64,000 bases of DNA from DATAOG01 sp963757395 (GTDB taxonomy: Bacteria > Pseudomonadota > Alphaproteobacteria > Geminicoccales > Geminicoccaceae): positions 62,001-126,000 of the forward strand of contig CAVWRK010000018.1 in NCBI GenBank assembly GCA_963757395.1. The letters run 5' to 3'. Position 1 is the first letter of the stretch; each line of letters opens with the position of its first letter. The notes under the pieces are model-generated. The model was not told the DNA's origin and ran no database searches. It saw nothing but the letters and a program-made list of their open reading frames with translations. Below are positions 17,245 to 25,502 of the stretch, piece by piece. Made by a program: the position numbers and the translations under genes.

Positions 17245-18279
17245 TCAGCCGAGGCCGAGATCGCCGGCGTAGGCGAACAGCGCCGGCGTGCCGCCGGTGT
17301 GCAGGAACACCACGGTCTCGCCGCGGCCGATCCGGCCTTTGCGGATGTGGTCGATCAGGCCGGCCATCGCCTTGCTGCTGTAGACCGGATCGAGGATCAC
17401 CGCCTCGGTGCGCGCGAGCAGGCGCATCGCCTCGCGGCCGCCCTCGCTGACGACGCCGTAGCGTTCGCCGATGTAGTCGTCGTGGCTCTCGATCTCGGTG
17501 GCCGCGATCTGGGTGTCGAGACCGAGCCGCTTGGCGGCGGCGTTCGCGATCCGGGCGATGTCGGCGGCGCGTGGCTCGCTCCAGCGGATCGGCGTGATGT
17601 TGACCAGCTGCGTGCGCCGGCCGAGCGCGCGCAGCCCCAGCAGCATGCCGGCAGGGGTCATGTTGGCACCGCAAAGGTAGAGAAAATCAGGGTCGATCCC
17701 GGCGTCGTCGAACTGCCGGTCGAGCTCGAGCGCCGCGTCGACGTAGCCGACCGCGCCGAGCGCCAGCCGGTCGACCGCGAACGGCGCCAGAACGTAGGGC
17801 TTGCGGCCGGCGCGCTCGAGCTCCAGGGCCTTGGCCTCGAGCAGCGGCGCCAGACGCTCCATGCTGTCGAGCTCGACCACGGTGACATCGGCGCCCATCA
17901 GCCGGTCGAGCAGCAGGTTGCCTTGCAGCGCCGGGCCCTTCTCGCCGTGCAACAACACCAGAGAAACCTCGAGGCCGAGCTTTCTCGCCGCCGCGGTCAT
18001 CTGCCGGCACCAGTTGGACTGGGTGTAGGCGCCGGCGACCACGGTATCGGCGCCCTGCGCCAGGAGCTCGGCGAACACGAACTCGAGCTGGCGGGTCTTG
18101 TTGCCGCCGAAGGCGAGCCCGGTCAGATCGTCCCGCTTCAGCCAGATCTCCGGGCCACCGAGCATGGCACTGAGCCGCGGGCAGGGCTCGAGCGGGGTCG
18201 GCAGATGGGCAAGCCGCACCCGTGGCTGAGCGTCGATCCTCGCTTGCAGCGCCGCCCGCGCGGCCGAGATTTTTGTCAT
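17245..18279 (-). CDS. D-cysteine desulfhydrase / ACC deaminase-family PLP enzyme
   Basis: A 344-residue fold-type II PLP protein. LKRDDLTGLAFGGNKTRQLE carries the PLP lysine, and GAYTQSNWCRQMTAAARKLG matches the substrate loop of DcyD and ACC deaminase. LHTGGTPALFAY is the phosphate-binding end. The family degrades D-cysteine to pyruvate, H2S and ammonia, or acts on related amino acids. The ATG at 18279 is favoured because GGGAGG precedes it. It is likely cotranscribed with the SDR, 49 bases downstream. Confidence 0.85.
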   Translation of the reverse strand: MTKISAARAALQARIDAQPRVRLAHLPTPLEPCPRLSAMLGGPEIWLKRDDLTGLAFGGNKTRQLEFVFAELLAQGADTVVAGAYTQSNWCRQMTAAARKLGLEVSLVLLHGEKGPALQGNLLLDRLMGADVTVVELDSMERLAPLLEAKALELERAGRKPYVLAPFAVDRLALGAVGYVDAALELDRQFDDAGIDPDFLYLCGANMTPAGMLLGLRALGRRTQLVNITPIRWSEPRAADIARIANAAAKRLGLDTQIAATEIESHDDYIGERYGVVSEGGREAMRLLARTEAVILDPVYSSKAMAGLIDHIRKGRIGRGETVVFLHTGGTPALFAYAGDLGLG

Positions 18280-18350
18280 GATTGGCAAGCCTCCCTTGCT
18301 CCGCTAATCCGGAGCCATCCTAAGCGACCCGCGGGAGGCGCGAAAGCGCG

Positions 18351-19556
18351 ATGCCCGAGCTGCCGGACGTGACCCTCTACATCGAGGCGCTGGAAGCGCG
18401 AATCCGGGGCCGGGCGCTCGAAGGCGTCCGGCTCGCGAGCCCGTTCCTGCTGCGCACGGTCGATCCTCCGATCAAGGCCGCCCACGGCAAGCGCGTGCAG
18501 ACGCTGCGGCGCCTCGGCAAACGGATTGCGATCGGGCTCGAGGACGAGCTCTGGCTCGTGCTCCACCTGATGATCGCCGGCCGCCTGCACTGGAAGGCTT
18601 GCCGCTCCGCGCCGACACCACGTCGGCGCTGGGAGCCAGGCAAGGGCGCCGAGCTCGCCGGCCGCCATGCGCTGGCCGCGTTCGATTTCCCGAACGGCAC
18701 GCTGACGCTCACCGAGGCCGGCGCCAAGAAACGGGCGTCGCTGCACGTCGTCCGCGGCGCCGTGGCGCTGGCCGAGCACGATCCGGGCGGGCTCGAGGTT
18801 TTCGACGCCGACCTGGAGGCGTTTCGCGGCGCGCTGCTGCGGGAAAACCACACCCTCAAGCGCGCGCTCACCGATCCGCGTCTCTTCAGCGGCATCGGCA
18901 ACGCCTATTCGGACGAGATCCTGCACCGGGCACGGCTCTCGCCGCTGGCGATGACCGAGAAGCTCGCCGCCGCCGAGATTTTCCGACTCTACGAGGCGAC
19001 CCGCGCCGCGCTCGCCGACTGGACGGAGCGCCTGCGTCGTCACTACGGCGATACGTTCCCGGAGAAGGTCACCGCCTTTCGCCCGGACATGGCGGTGCAC
19101 GGCAAGTACGGAAAACCCTGCCCGGTCTGCGGCACCGCCGTGCAGCGCATCCGCTACGCCGACAACGAGACCAACTACTGCCCGCGCTGCCAGACCGGCG
19201 GCCAGCTGCTCGCCGATCGCGCTTTTTCCCGGCTCCTCAAGCGCGACTGGCCGAAGACGATCGACGAGCTGGAGCGCCTCGCGGGCCGCGAGGACCGGGA
19301 GGATGGCATGAGCGCATCGGGTGAACTCGGCGATCCGACCGCTGACGGCCGACCGCTGGCCGGATCTCGAGCGGCTGTTCGGCCCGAACGGCGCCTGCGC
19401 CGGCTGCTGGTGCATGTGGTGGCGGCGGCCGCTCGGAGTTTCGGACCGGCGTCGGCGAGGGCAATCGCCGGGCGTTCGCGGCGATCGTCGCCGCGGGGCC
19501 GCCGCCGGGCCGGCTCGCCTACCTGCGCAACGAGCCGGTCGGCTGGTGTCAGGTGA
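18351..19556 (+). CDS. Fpg/Nei-family DNA glycosylase with abnormal C-terminal extension
   Basis: The first 310 residues or so form a complete Fpg/Nei base-excision glycosylase. MPELPDV keeps catalytic Pro2 and Glu3; NHTLKRALTDPRLFSGIGNAY is the helix-two-turn-helix region; the zinc finger is CPVCGTAV then CPRCQTGGQ. The family normally ends soon after the finger, here near LKRDWPKTIDELERL. The frame then continues about 85 more residues, rich in Arg, Ala and Ser, which lie over a GNAT pseudogene in another frame. The extra tail is probably not selected sequence and marks a lost stop codon. Confidence 0.85.
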   Translation: MPELPDVTLYIEALEARIRGRALEGVRLASPFLLRTVDPPIKAAHGKRVQTLRRLGKRIAIGLEDELWLVLHLMIAGRLHWKACRSAPTPRRRWEPGKGAELAGRHALAAFDFPNGTLTLTEAGAKKRASLHVVRGAVALAEHDPGGLEVFDADLEAFRGALLRENHTLKRALTDPRLFSGIGNAYSDEILHRARLSPLAMTEKLAAAEIFRLYEATRAALADWTERLRRHYGDTFPEKVTAFRPDMAVHGKYGKPCPVCGTAVQRIRYADNETNYCPRCQTGGQLLADRAFSRLLKRDWPKTIDELERLAGREDREDGMSASGELGDPTADGRPLAGSRAAVRPERRLRRLLVHVVAAAARSFGPASARAIAGRSRRSSPRGRRRAGSPTCATSRSAGVR

Positions 19557-19664
19557 CGCCGCGCGCCGACTTGCCCGGCCTCGACCTTCCTTCGCCTCGG
19601 GTTCGCGGAGGTCGCGCGCCGGGCACCGCGGCGGCCGGTGCTCTGCTGCAATCTCACTCGCTGA
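19321..19664 (+). pseudogene. GNAT acetyltransferase pseudogene
   Basis: From GTG 19321 the frame reads IRPLTADRWPDLERLFGPNG and CWCMWW, a known GNAT N-terminus. After one extra base near 19436 the family continues as FRTGVGEGNRRAFAAIVAAG and LAYLRNEPVGWCQVTPRADL. The acetyl-CoA-binding middle is missing, and in a third frame the family end (GFAEVARRAPRRPV) reaches a stop at 19664. A frameshift plus an internal deletion make it non-functional. Confidence 0.75.
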
Positions 19665-19699
19665 ATTTCGGGGTCGCCGCAGCAAGCAAGGAGAAGGAC

Positions 19700-19870
19700 A
19701 TGCACCGGATCGCTTTCACCCTCGTCACGGCGGCCTTGGTCGCGCTCGGCCTCCCGCGAACGATCGGCTTGCCGCCGAAAATCTGCGGATCGGCAGTGAT
19801 GCGGTTCAGGAGGTCGTCGTTCGGCATGGTCAAGAAATCCCTGCTCCGCGCACAAGCTGCCAAGTCGTAG
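19700..19870 (+). pseudogene. 5' fragment of a secreted-protein gene
   Basis: A good AGGAGAAGG site precedes ATG 19700, and the first 18 codons (MHRIAFTLVTAALVALGL) look like a signal peptide. From about 19757 the frame runs antisense through the DUF433 fragment and ends at 19870. This is probably the start of a lost exported protein joined to foreign sequence. Confidence 0.4.
19757..19827 (-). pseudogene. 5' fragment of a DUF433-family antitoxin-like gene
   Basis: MPNDDLLNRITADPQIFGGK then PIVRGR matches the N-terminus of DUF433 proteins (short antitoxin-like proteins often paired with PIN-type toxins). Homology stops abruptly after about 24 codons at the junction with the signal-peptide fragment. 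It lies just downstream of tag on the same strand. Confidence 0.6.
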
Positions 19871-19897
19871 GGCGGCGCGCGAGCATTCTGACCGTTG

Positions 19898-20476
19898 TCA
19901 ACGGCTGCCTGCCCCATGCCGGAAGCAGTCGAGAAGGTGGTCGTCGACCATGCCGGTCGCCTGCATGAAGGCGTAGCAGATGGTCGGGCCCACGAACTTG
20001 AAGCCCTTGCCCTTGAGCGCCTTCGACATGGCGCGGGCCTCGGCGGTCTCGGTCGGGATCTCGCTCATCGCGCGCCGCCGGTTGACGATCGGCTGGCCGT
20101 TCACGAACTGCCAGAGAAGACCCGAAAAGCCGGCGGGTTCCTGCATCAGCTCGAGATAGTGGCGGGCGGACAGGATCGCGCCCTCGACCTTGGCGCGGTT
20201 GCGCACGATGCCCGGGTCGGCGAGCAGCGCTGCGACCTTGTCCGGGCCATAGGCGGCGATCGTCGCCGGCTCGAATTGATCGAACGCTTTCCGGAAGTTG
20301 TCCCGCTTCCTCAAGATCGTGATCCAGGAAAGACCGGCCTGGAAGCCCTCGAGCACCAGCATCTCGAACAGGCGCCGGTCGTCCCGGAGCGGCATGCCCC
20401 ATTCCTGGTCGTGGTAGGCGAGATTGAGCGGGTCGCTCCCCGCCCAGCCGCAGCGGATCTTGCCGTCGTCGGCCAT
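19898..20476 (-). CDS. tag: DNA-3-methyladenine glycosylase I
   Basis: A 192-residue TAG enzyme that removes 3-methyladenine from DNA. It opens with IRCGWAGSDPLNLAYHDQEW, where the Cys (and later His/Cys near the end) form the zinc snap. FEMLVLEGFQAGLSWITILR and FVGPTICYAFMQATGMVDDH are standard TAG segments. It starts 5 bases after the stop of the isomerase-like gene, so both are one transcript. A second base-excision gene (the fpg-like one) lies 1.5 kb away. Confidence 0.92.
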   Translation of the reverse strand: MADDGKIRCGWAGSDPLNLAYHDQEWGMPLRDDRRLFEMLVLEGFQAGLSWITILRKRDNFRKAFDQFEPATIAAYGPDKVAALLADPGIVRNRAKVEGAILSARHYLELMQEPAGFSGLLWQFVNGQPIVNRRRAMSEIPTETAEARAMSKALKGKGFKFVGPTICYAFMQATGMVDDHLLDCFRHGAGSR

Positions 20477-20481
20477 CGCGC

Positions 20482-21297
20482 TCAGCCCCGCCCCGCGATC
20501 CTGACCAGATCGTCGCGGCCGCGCCGCATGTCCTCGATCGAGCCGAACGCCAGCATGTAGTGCTTCTGATAGCCGGCGCCCTCGATCTGCTCGAACATCG
20601 CCTTGAAGTCGATCGTGCCTTGGCCTGGGTAGAGGTGCTCTTCTCTGTCCCCCCGATTGTCGGCGAGCCGGACCTCGCCGCAGCGGCCGAGGTCGAACAG
20701 CCGCGTGAAGCCCTCGATGCCCTCGGGCAGCATGTGGGCGTGGTTGACCGTATAGGCCCACCCCAGGTTGGGCGAGGTCAGATGGTCGAAAAAGAAGCGG
20801 CACTCGGCGACGTCGTGGCCGAGGTAGTGGACCTCGGCATCCTCGGGCTCCCAGTTCATGTTCTCGAGCAGGAGCTGGACCCCGGCTCGCTCGGCATGGG
20901 CAGCGGCGCGCTTCAGCCGTTCGAGCGCCGCCTGTTGGCGGACCTCGACGTCGCTGGTGAAGTGATAGCCGGCGTGGACCACGATCCAGCCGGCGCCGAG
21001 GCGGGCCGCGAGGTCGATGTAGGCGCGCAGATAGGCGTCGACCGCGTCGGCGACGAAGGGCGAGGTCTCGGCGACGTTGACCGCGGACAGTGTGTGCAGG
21101 CCGAGCCGGATGCCGTGTCGATCGAGCACCGCGCGAACCTCTCTGACCCGCGCCGCATCGAACGCGCCGAGCTCGTTCGGCGGGTTGTCGACGCAGATGT
21201 CGACGTAGGCGAACGCATTGGCCGCGGCCCACGCGAGCGCCTCCTCGAGGCGGAGCTTGCCGCCGAAGTCGATCCCGATCCGCTCGCGCAGGCTCAT
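20482..21297 (-). CDS. Sugar phosphate isomerase/epimerase-type TIM-barrel protein
   Basis: A 271-residue AP-endonuclease-2-like TIM barrel (xylose isomerase-like superfamily). Metal-binding positions are suggested by GWIVVHAGYHF, LLLENMNWEPED, WAYTVNHAHMLPEG and EVRLADNRGDREEHLYPGQG, a pattern of Glu, His and Asp in barrel strands. The substrate is unknown. It is divergent from the TRAP transporter that starts 137 bases away, so it may process the imported compound. Confidence 0.75.
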   Translation of the reverse strand: MSLRERIGIDFGGKLRLEEALAWAAANAFAYVDICVDNPPNELGAFDAARVREVRAVLDRHGIRLGLHTLSAVNVAETSPFVADAVDAYLRAYIDLAARLGAGWIVVHAGYHFTSDVEVRQQAALERLKRAAAHAERAGVQLLLENMNWEPEDAEVHYLGHDVAECRFFFDHLTSPNLGWAYTVNHAHMLPEGIEGFTRLFDLGRCGEVRLADNRGDREEHLYPGQGTIDFKAMFEQIEGAGYQKHYMLAFGSIEDMRRGRDDLVRIAGRG

Positions 21298-21328
21298 CGC
21301 CCGTTCCTCCCTGGCCGCTTGTCAACCT

Positions 21329-21340
21329 ACCCTAAAGGGT
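21329..21340. promoter_or_regulatory. Candidate operator palindrome between isomerase and TRAP genes
   Basis: ACCCTAAAGGGT has perfect 5-bp arms around an AA spacer. It lies in the 136-base divergent gap, 32 bases from the isomerase start and about 94 from the dctP start. The binding protein is unknown and no regulator gene is adjacent. Confidence 0.35.
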
Positions 21341-21433
21341 CCGAGCTCGAGCTGCGAGCCTTCCCCGGTGGCAATCGCGGCGCGATCTGCTAAGCTCCGG
21401 CCATCAGGGGCAACAAAAAATGGGAGACCCAAG

Positions 21434-22420
21434 ATGCTCACGAGGCGGAACCTCGCCACGCTCGCGCTGCTGACCCCGCTCGCCGGGCTGCTCGCGACCG
21501 AAGGTGCTGCTGCGGCAGATCTCCATATCCGGATGTCGGTCGAGAGCGCGCCCGGTGCTTCGACCCAGGTCATGCTCGCCGCCTTCCGCGACGCGCTCCA
21601 GGAGGAGCTCGGCGATGCGGTCGAGATCGAATACTACGACGGCGGCACGCTCGGCGACGAGATCGTGCACATGGAGATGGTCCGCAGCGGCCAGCTGGAT
21701 GTGATCCCGATCGGCTCCGACGCGGTCCAGCTGGACGCCAAGTGGGCGATCTTCGACATGCCGTTCCTGTTCCCCGACCGGGAGACCGCGTCCCGCATCC
21801 TGGACGGCGCGATCGGCGAGGAGCTCACCGCCTCGATGCGCAAGAGCGCCGATCTGCAGGTGCTGGGCTTCGGCGAGATCGGCTTTCGCAACATCACCAA
21901 CAACGTCCGGCCGGTGGTCGAGCCGTCCGATCTCGAGGGCCTGAAGCTGCGCACGCCCGGCAGCAAGACCCGGATCCTCGCCTTCCAGATGCTGGGCGCG
22001 ACGCCGGTCACGATGAACATCGGCGAGCTCTATCTGGCGCTCCAGCAGGGCACGGTCGACGGCCAGGAGAACCCGCTCGGCAACATCAAGGCGTTCTCCT
22101 GGTTCGAGGTCCAAAAGTATCTGTCACTGTCGCACCATGTCTACACGCCGATCACGCTGGTCATGTACGGGCCACGCTGGGACGGGCTGTCGGACGACCA
22201 GAAGGCGGCGTTCGGGCGGGCGGCCGAGAAGGCGGTCGAGCAGAGCCGGCAATACGGCGCCGACAACGACGCCACCCTGCTCGACGAGCTCGGCAAGAGC
22301 ATGCAGGTCAACGAGATCGACCTTCCGGCGTTCAAGGCGGCGGCCAAGCCGATCTGGGACCAGATCGCGCCGGTCGCGGGCGAGGAGTTCACCAAGAAGG
22401 TGGTCGAGGCGGCGAGCTGA
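21434..22420 (+). CDS. dctP: TRAP transporter substrate-binding protein (DctP family)
   Basis: A 328-residue periplasmic binding protein with an N-terminal signal (LATLALLTPLAGLLA). Family features are IRMSVESAPGASTQVMLAAF, FPLF-type segment MPFLFPDRETASRILDG, and the conserved arginine region LKLRTPGSKTRILAF that binds the substrate carboxylate. QGTVDGQENPLGNI is diagnostic for DctP proteins. It is followed directly by the two membrane subunits. The ligand is probably a carboxylated compound such as a sugar acid or C4 acid. Confidence 0.9.
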   Translation: MLTRRNLATLALLTPLAGLLATEGAAAADLHIRMSVESAPGASTQVMLAAFRDALQEELGDAVEIEYYDGGTLGDEIVHMEMVRSGQLDVIPIGSDAVQLDAKWAIFDMPFLFPDRETASRILDGAIGEELTASMRKSADLQVLGFGEIGFRNITNNVRPVVEPSDLEGLKLRTPGSKTRILAFQMLGATPVTMNIGELYLALQQGTVDGQENPLGNIKAFSWFEVQKYLSLSHHVYTPITLVMYGPRWDGLSDDQKAAFGRAAEKAVEQSRQYGADNDATLLDELGKSMQVNEIDLPAFKAAAKPIWDQIAPVAGEEFTKKVVEAAS

Positions 22421-22444
22421 TCGGCCGCGCGCAGGCTCGCGCCT

Positions 22445-23002
22445 GTGGCTGACCCGGCACCCGGCGACGGCGATCTCGCGGCGCAGATCGGCGCCGTCTC
22501 CCGCCAGCAGGAGCTGCAAGACCCGGATCAGGGGCTGCCGCGGGCCGACCGGGTGATCAACCGGGCGGCCGAGGTCCTGGGCGTCGGTCTGCTCGGCGGC
22601 ATCCTCGCGATCGTGTTCGCGAATGCCCTGTCGCGTTACCTTTTGAACTACTCGTTCGTCTGGGCCGAGGAGGTGGTGATCAGCCTGGTGCCGTGGCTCG
22701 CGGTGACCGGGCTGTTTCTGTCGGTCCGGCGCCAGCAGATGATCCGGATCGAGTTCTTCCTCGACCGGATTTCTGCGCCCGGACGGCGCTTTCTGGGCGT
22801 GACCGCGCAACTGGTCGGCGCGCTCATGCTGGGCTGGCTCGCCTGGCTGGGGTTCGCCTATGTCGCCAGGTTCGGCGGCGACCGTACGCCCTATCTGGCG
22901 CTGCCGAAGGGCCTGTTCACCTCCGCCCTCGGGCTCGGCGCCGCCCTGGTGGCGCTCGCGTTCGCCGTCGCCGCGTGGCGGGAGTGGCGTGCTCGGAGCT
23001 AA
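22445..23002 (+). CDS. dctQ: TRAP transporter small membrane subunit (DctQ)
   Basis: A 185-residue protein with four hydrophobic helices. Signature residues are RYLLNYSFVWAEEVVISLVP and HIRIEF-type motif RQQMIRIEFFLDRI. GTG 22445 is the annotated start, 24 bases after dctP; no strong ribosome-binding site is visible, so coupling with dctP is likely. It forms the Na+-coupled permease with DctM. Confidence 0.88.
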   Translation: MADPAPGDGDLAAQIGAVSRQQELQDPDQGLPRADRVINRAAEVLGVGLLGGILAIVFANALSRYLLNYSFVWAEEVVISLVPWLAVTGLFLSVRRQQMIRIEFFLDRISAPGRRFLGVTAQLVGALMLGWLAWLGFAYVARFGGDRTPYLALPKGLFTSALGLGAALVALAFAVAAWREWRARS

Positions 23003-23035
23003 GGGGTCCGGGTCGGTCCAAGGGATCGCCCTGCG

Positions 23036-24316
23036 ATGAGCGCGGCGGCCATCACCCTGGTCGTGCTCTGCGGCCTCCTGGTGCTGGGCGTGCCGATGAT
23101 CGTCGCGCTGATCAGCGCGGTCGCCCTCGACCTCTGGCTGACCGGCGCCTGGGCCGCGACGCTGCCGCAGACCATGGTCTCGGGCATGAGCCGGTTCGTC
23201 CTGCTCGCGCTGCCGCTGTTCGTGCTCGCGGGCGGCGTGATGAACGCGGGCGGCATCTCGGCGCGCCTGTTCGAGTTCGCCCGCGCCCTGGTCGGCCCAC
23301 TGCGCGGCGGCCTCGCGCACGTCAACGTCGTCACCTCGATGTTCTTCGGCGGCATGATCGGGTCCTCGACCGCGGACCTCGCGGGGACCGGCTCGATCGT
23401 TATCCCGGCGATGAAGAAGAACGGCTATCCCGCTGATTTCTCGGCCGCGCTCAGCGCCTCATCGGCCGGGATCGGGCCCATGATCCCGCCGTCGTCGCCG
23501 ATGATCCTGTACTCGGCGGTGACCGGCACCTCGCTCGGTGCCTTGTTCCTCGCCGGGCTGATCCCGGGCATCCTGCTCGGCGTCAGCCAGATGGCGATCG
23601 TCGCCTGGCTCGCGCGGCGCTACGGCTGGCAGCCGTTCGCGCCCTTCACGCTCCGCGAATGCCTGCGCGCGGGCGGGCGCGCCACCCTCTCGTTCGGGCT
23701 GCCGGTGATCATCGTCGGCGGCCTGGTGATCGGCGTCTTCACCCCGACCGAGGCGAGCGCGTTCGCGGCGGTTTACGCGATCTTCCTCGCCTGCATCGTC
23801 TATCGCGTGCTGGGACTTCGCGACCTCTACCGGGTGTTCGTCAACGCCGTGCAGCTGACCGGCGAGCTGCTGCTGATCGTCAGCCTGTCGTTCGCGCTCG
23901 GCTGGGGCCTCGCCAACGCCCATGTGCCCGAGGTCCTGGCGCATGCGATCAACGCGCTCGTGATCGTCGACAGCCAGTTTTTGCGCGTCCTCTCGATGGT
24001 GATCCTGGCGATCATCGCCGGCATGATCCTCGATCCGCTGATCCCGGTGCTGCTGCCGATCATCCTGCCGACGCTGCTCGCCTACCACATCGACCTGATC
24101 CATTTCGGCGTGCTGATGGTGATCGCGGTCGTGATCGGCCAGGTGACGCCGCCGATGGCGATCGCGCTGGTGATCACGGGGCGGATCGCCGAGGTCGACC
24201 AGCTGCGGGTGTTCCGGGCGAATCTCCCGTTCCTGTGGGGCCTGCTCGCCTTCCTGCTGCTGATCATGACCGTGCCGGAGCTCGCGACCTGGCTGCCGAG
24301 CGTCCTGCGACCCTAG
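23036..24316 (+). CDS. dctM: TRAP transporter large membrane subunit (DctM)
   Basis: A 426-residue DctM permease with about 12 helices. Segments typical of the family are LLALPLFVLAGGVMNAGGIS, FFGGMIGSSTADLAGTGSIV, GIGPMIPPSSPMILYS, and GVLMVIAVVIGQVTPPMAIA near the C-terminus. It begins 33 bases after dctQ and ends 25 bases from the convergent rodA stop. Confidence 0.92.
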   Translation: MSAAAITLVVLCGLLVLGVPMIVALISAVALDLWLTGAWAATLPQTMVSGMSRFVLLALPLFVLAGGVMNAGGISARLFEFARALVGPLRGGLAHVNVVTSMFFGGMIGSSTADLAGTGSIVIPAMKKNGYPADFSAALSASSAGIGPMIPPSSPMILYSAVTGTSLGALFLAGLIPGILLGVSQMAIVAWLARRYGWQPFAPFTLRECLRAGGRATLSFGLPVIIVGGLVIGVFTPTEASAFAAVYAIFLACIVYRVLGLRDLYRVFVNAVQLTGELLLIVSLSFALGWGLANAHVPEVLAHAINALVIVDSQFLRVLSMVILAIIAGMILDPLIPVLLPIILPTLLAYHIDLIHFGVLMVIAVVIGQVTPPMAIALVITGRIAEVDQLRVFRANLPFLWGLLAFLLLIMTVPELATWLPSVLRP

Positions 24317-24341
24317 TCTCCTAAGGGATCGTCTGGCGCGC

Positions 24342-25502
24342 TCAGCGGTCGTGGTCGACCGGAAACCGGGGAATGGTTGTGTCGCGGTGGACGTCGACGC
24401 TCAGCATCAGGCCGAAGCCGATCAAGACGGTCATCATCGCGGTGCCGCCGTAGGAGATCAGCGGCAGGGGCACGCCGACCACCGGGATCAGGCCGGTGAC
24501 CATGGCGATGTTGATCACGACGTAGAGCGAGAAGGTCACCGTGATGCCCATCGCCAGCAGGCGGCCGAACTGGTTGCGGGCGCGCAGCGCGAACACGAAG
24601 CCGTAGGCGATCAGCACCATGAACAGGCAGAGCAGGCCGAGCGCGCCGACCAGGCCCGCCTCTTCGGCCAGCATCGTGAACACGAAATCGGTCTGCTTCT
24701 CGGGCAGGAAGCTGAGCTGGCTCTGGGTGCCGTGGAGGATGCCCTTGCCCCAGATGCCGCCCGAGCCGAGCGCGATCTTCGACTGGATGATGTGATAGCC
24801 GGCCCCGAGCGGGTCGCGCTCGGGGTTGAGGAAGGTCATCACCCGCTGCTTCTGATAGCCGTGCAGCTGGTGCCAGAGGATCGGCAGGGCGCCGAGGGTG
24901 GCGCCGATCACGAGCGCGAACTTCCACCAGCGGACGCCGGCCAGGAACAAGAGCGCGCCGCCGCCCGCGAGCAGCATGACCGAGGTGCCGAGATCCGGCT
25001 GCTTGAGGACCAGCGCGGTCGGTACGAGGATGATCGCGAGCGGCACGATCAGCTGGCTCGGCCGCGCCACGTCCTCCAGATAGGTGCCGTGGAAGTAGCG
25101 TGCGAGCGCCAGCACCAGCGCGATCTTCATGACCTCGGACGGCTGCAGCTGGAACAGGCCGAGGTTGATCCAGCGTTGCGCGCCCATGCTGATGTTGCCG
25201 GCGATCTCGACCGCGATCAGGCCGAGCAGGGCGGCGCCGTAGATCGCATAGGCCCAGCGAAACCAGACCCGGATGTCGGTCAGCGCGATCGCCAGCATCA
25301 GGACCAGGCCGATTGCGAAGCGCACGCTGTGGCGCCAGGCCCAGGGCTCGTGCGAGCCGCCGGCGGCCGAGTACAGCATCCCATAACCGACCAGCCCGAT
25401 CAGGATCACGACCGCGACGAACGGCCAGTTGAGCAGCCGGAGCTTCTCGAGCAGCGACAGCTCGATGGTCTTGAAGCGGGCGGCGACCGCCATCGGGGTC
25501 AT
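24342..25502 (-). CDS. rodA: Rod-shape SEDS peptidoglycan polymerase RodA
   Basis: A 386-residue SEDS-family glycosyltransferase that works with PBP2 in lateral wall synthesis. About ten helices; signatures GAQRWINLGLFQLQPSEVMK, LKQPDLGTSVMLLAGGG (with the essential Asp of the SEDS family), and VGVPLPLISYGGTAMMTVLI at the end. Its ATG overlaps the mrdA stop (ATGA, 25499-25502). Last gene of the mre-mrd operon. Confidence 0.95.
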   Translation of the reverse strand: MTPMAVAARFKTIELSLLEKLRLLNWPFVAVVILIGLVGYGMLYSAAGGSHEPWAWRHSVRFAIGLVLMLAIALTDIRVWFRWAYAIYGAALLGLIAVEIAGNISMGAQRWINLGLFQLQPSEVMKIALVLALARYFHGTYLEDVARPSQLIVPLAIILVPTALVLKQPDLGTSVMLLAGGGALLFLAGVRWWKFALVIGATLGALPILWHQLHGYQKQRVMTFLNPERDPLGAGYHIIQSKIALGSGGIWGKGILHGTQSQLSFLPEKQTDFVFTMLAEEAGLVGALGLLCLFMVLIAYGFVFALRARNQFGRLLAMGITVTFSLYVVINIAMVTGLIPVVGVPLPLISYGGTAMMTVLIGFGLMLSVDVHRDTTIPRFPVDHDR

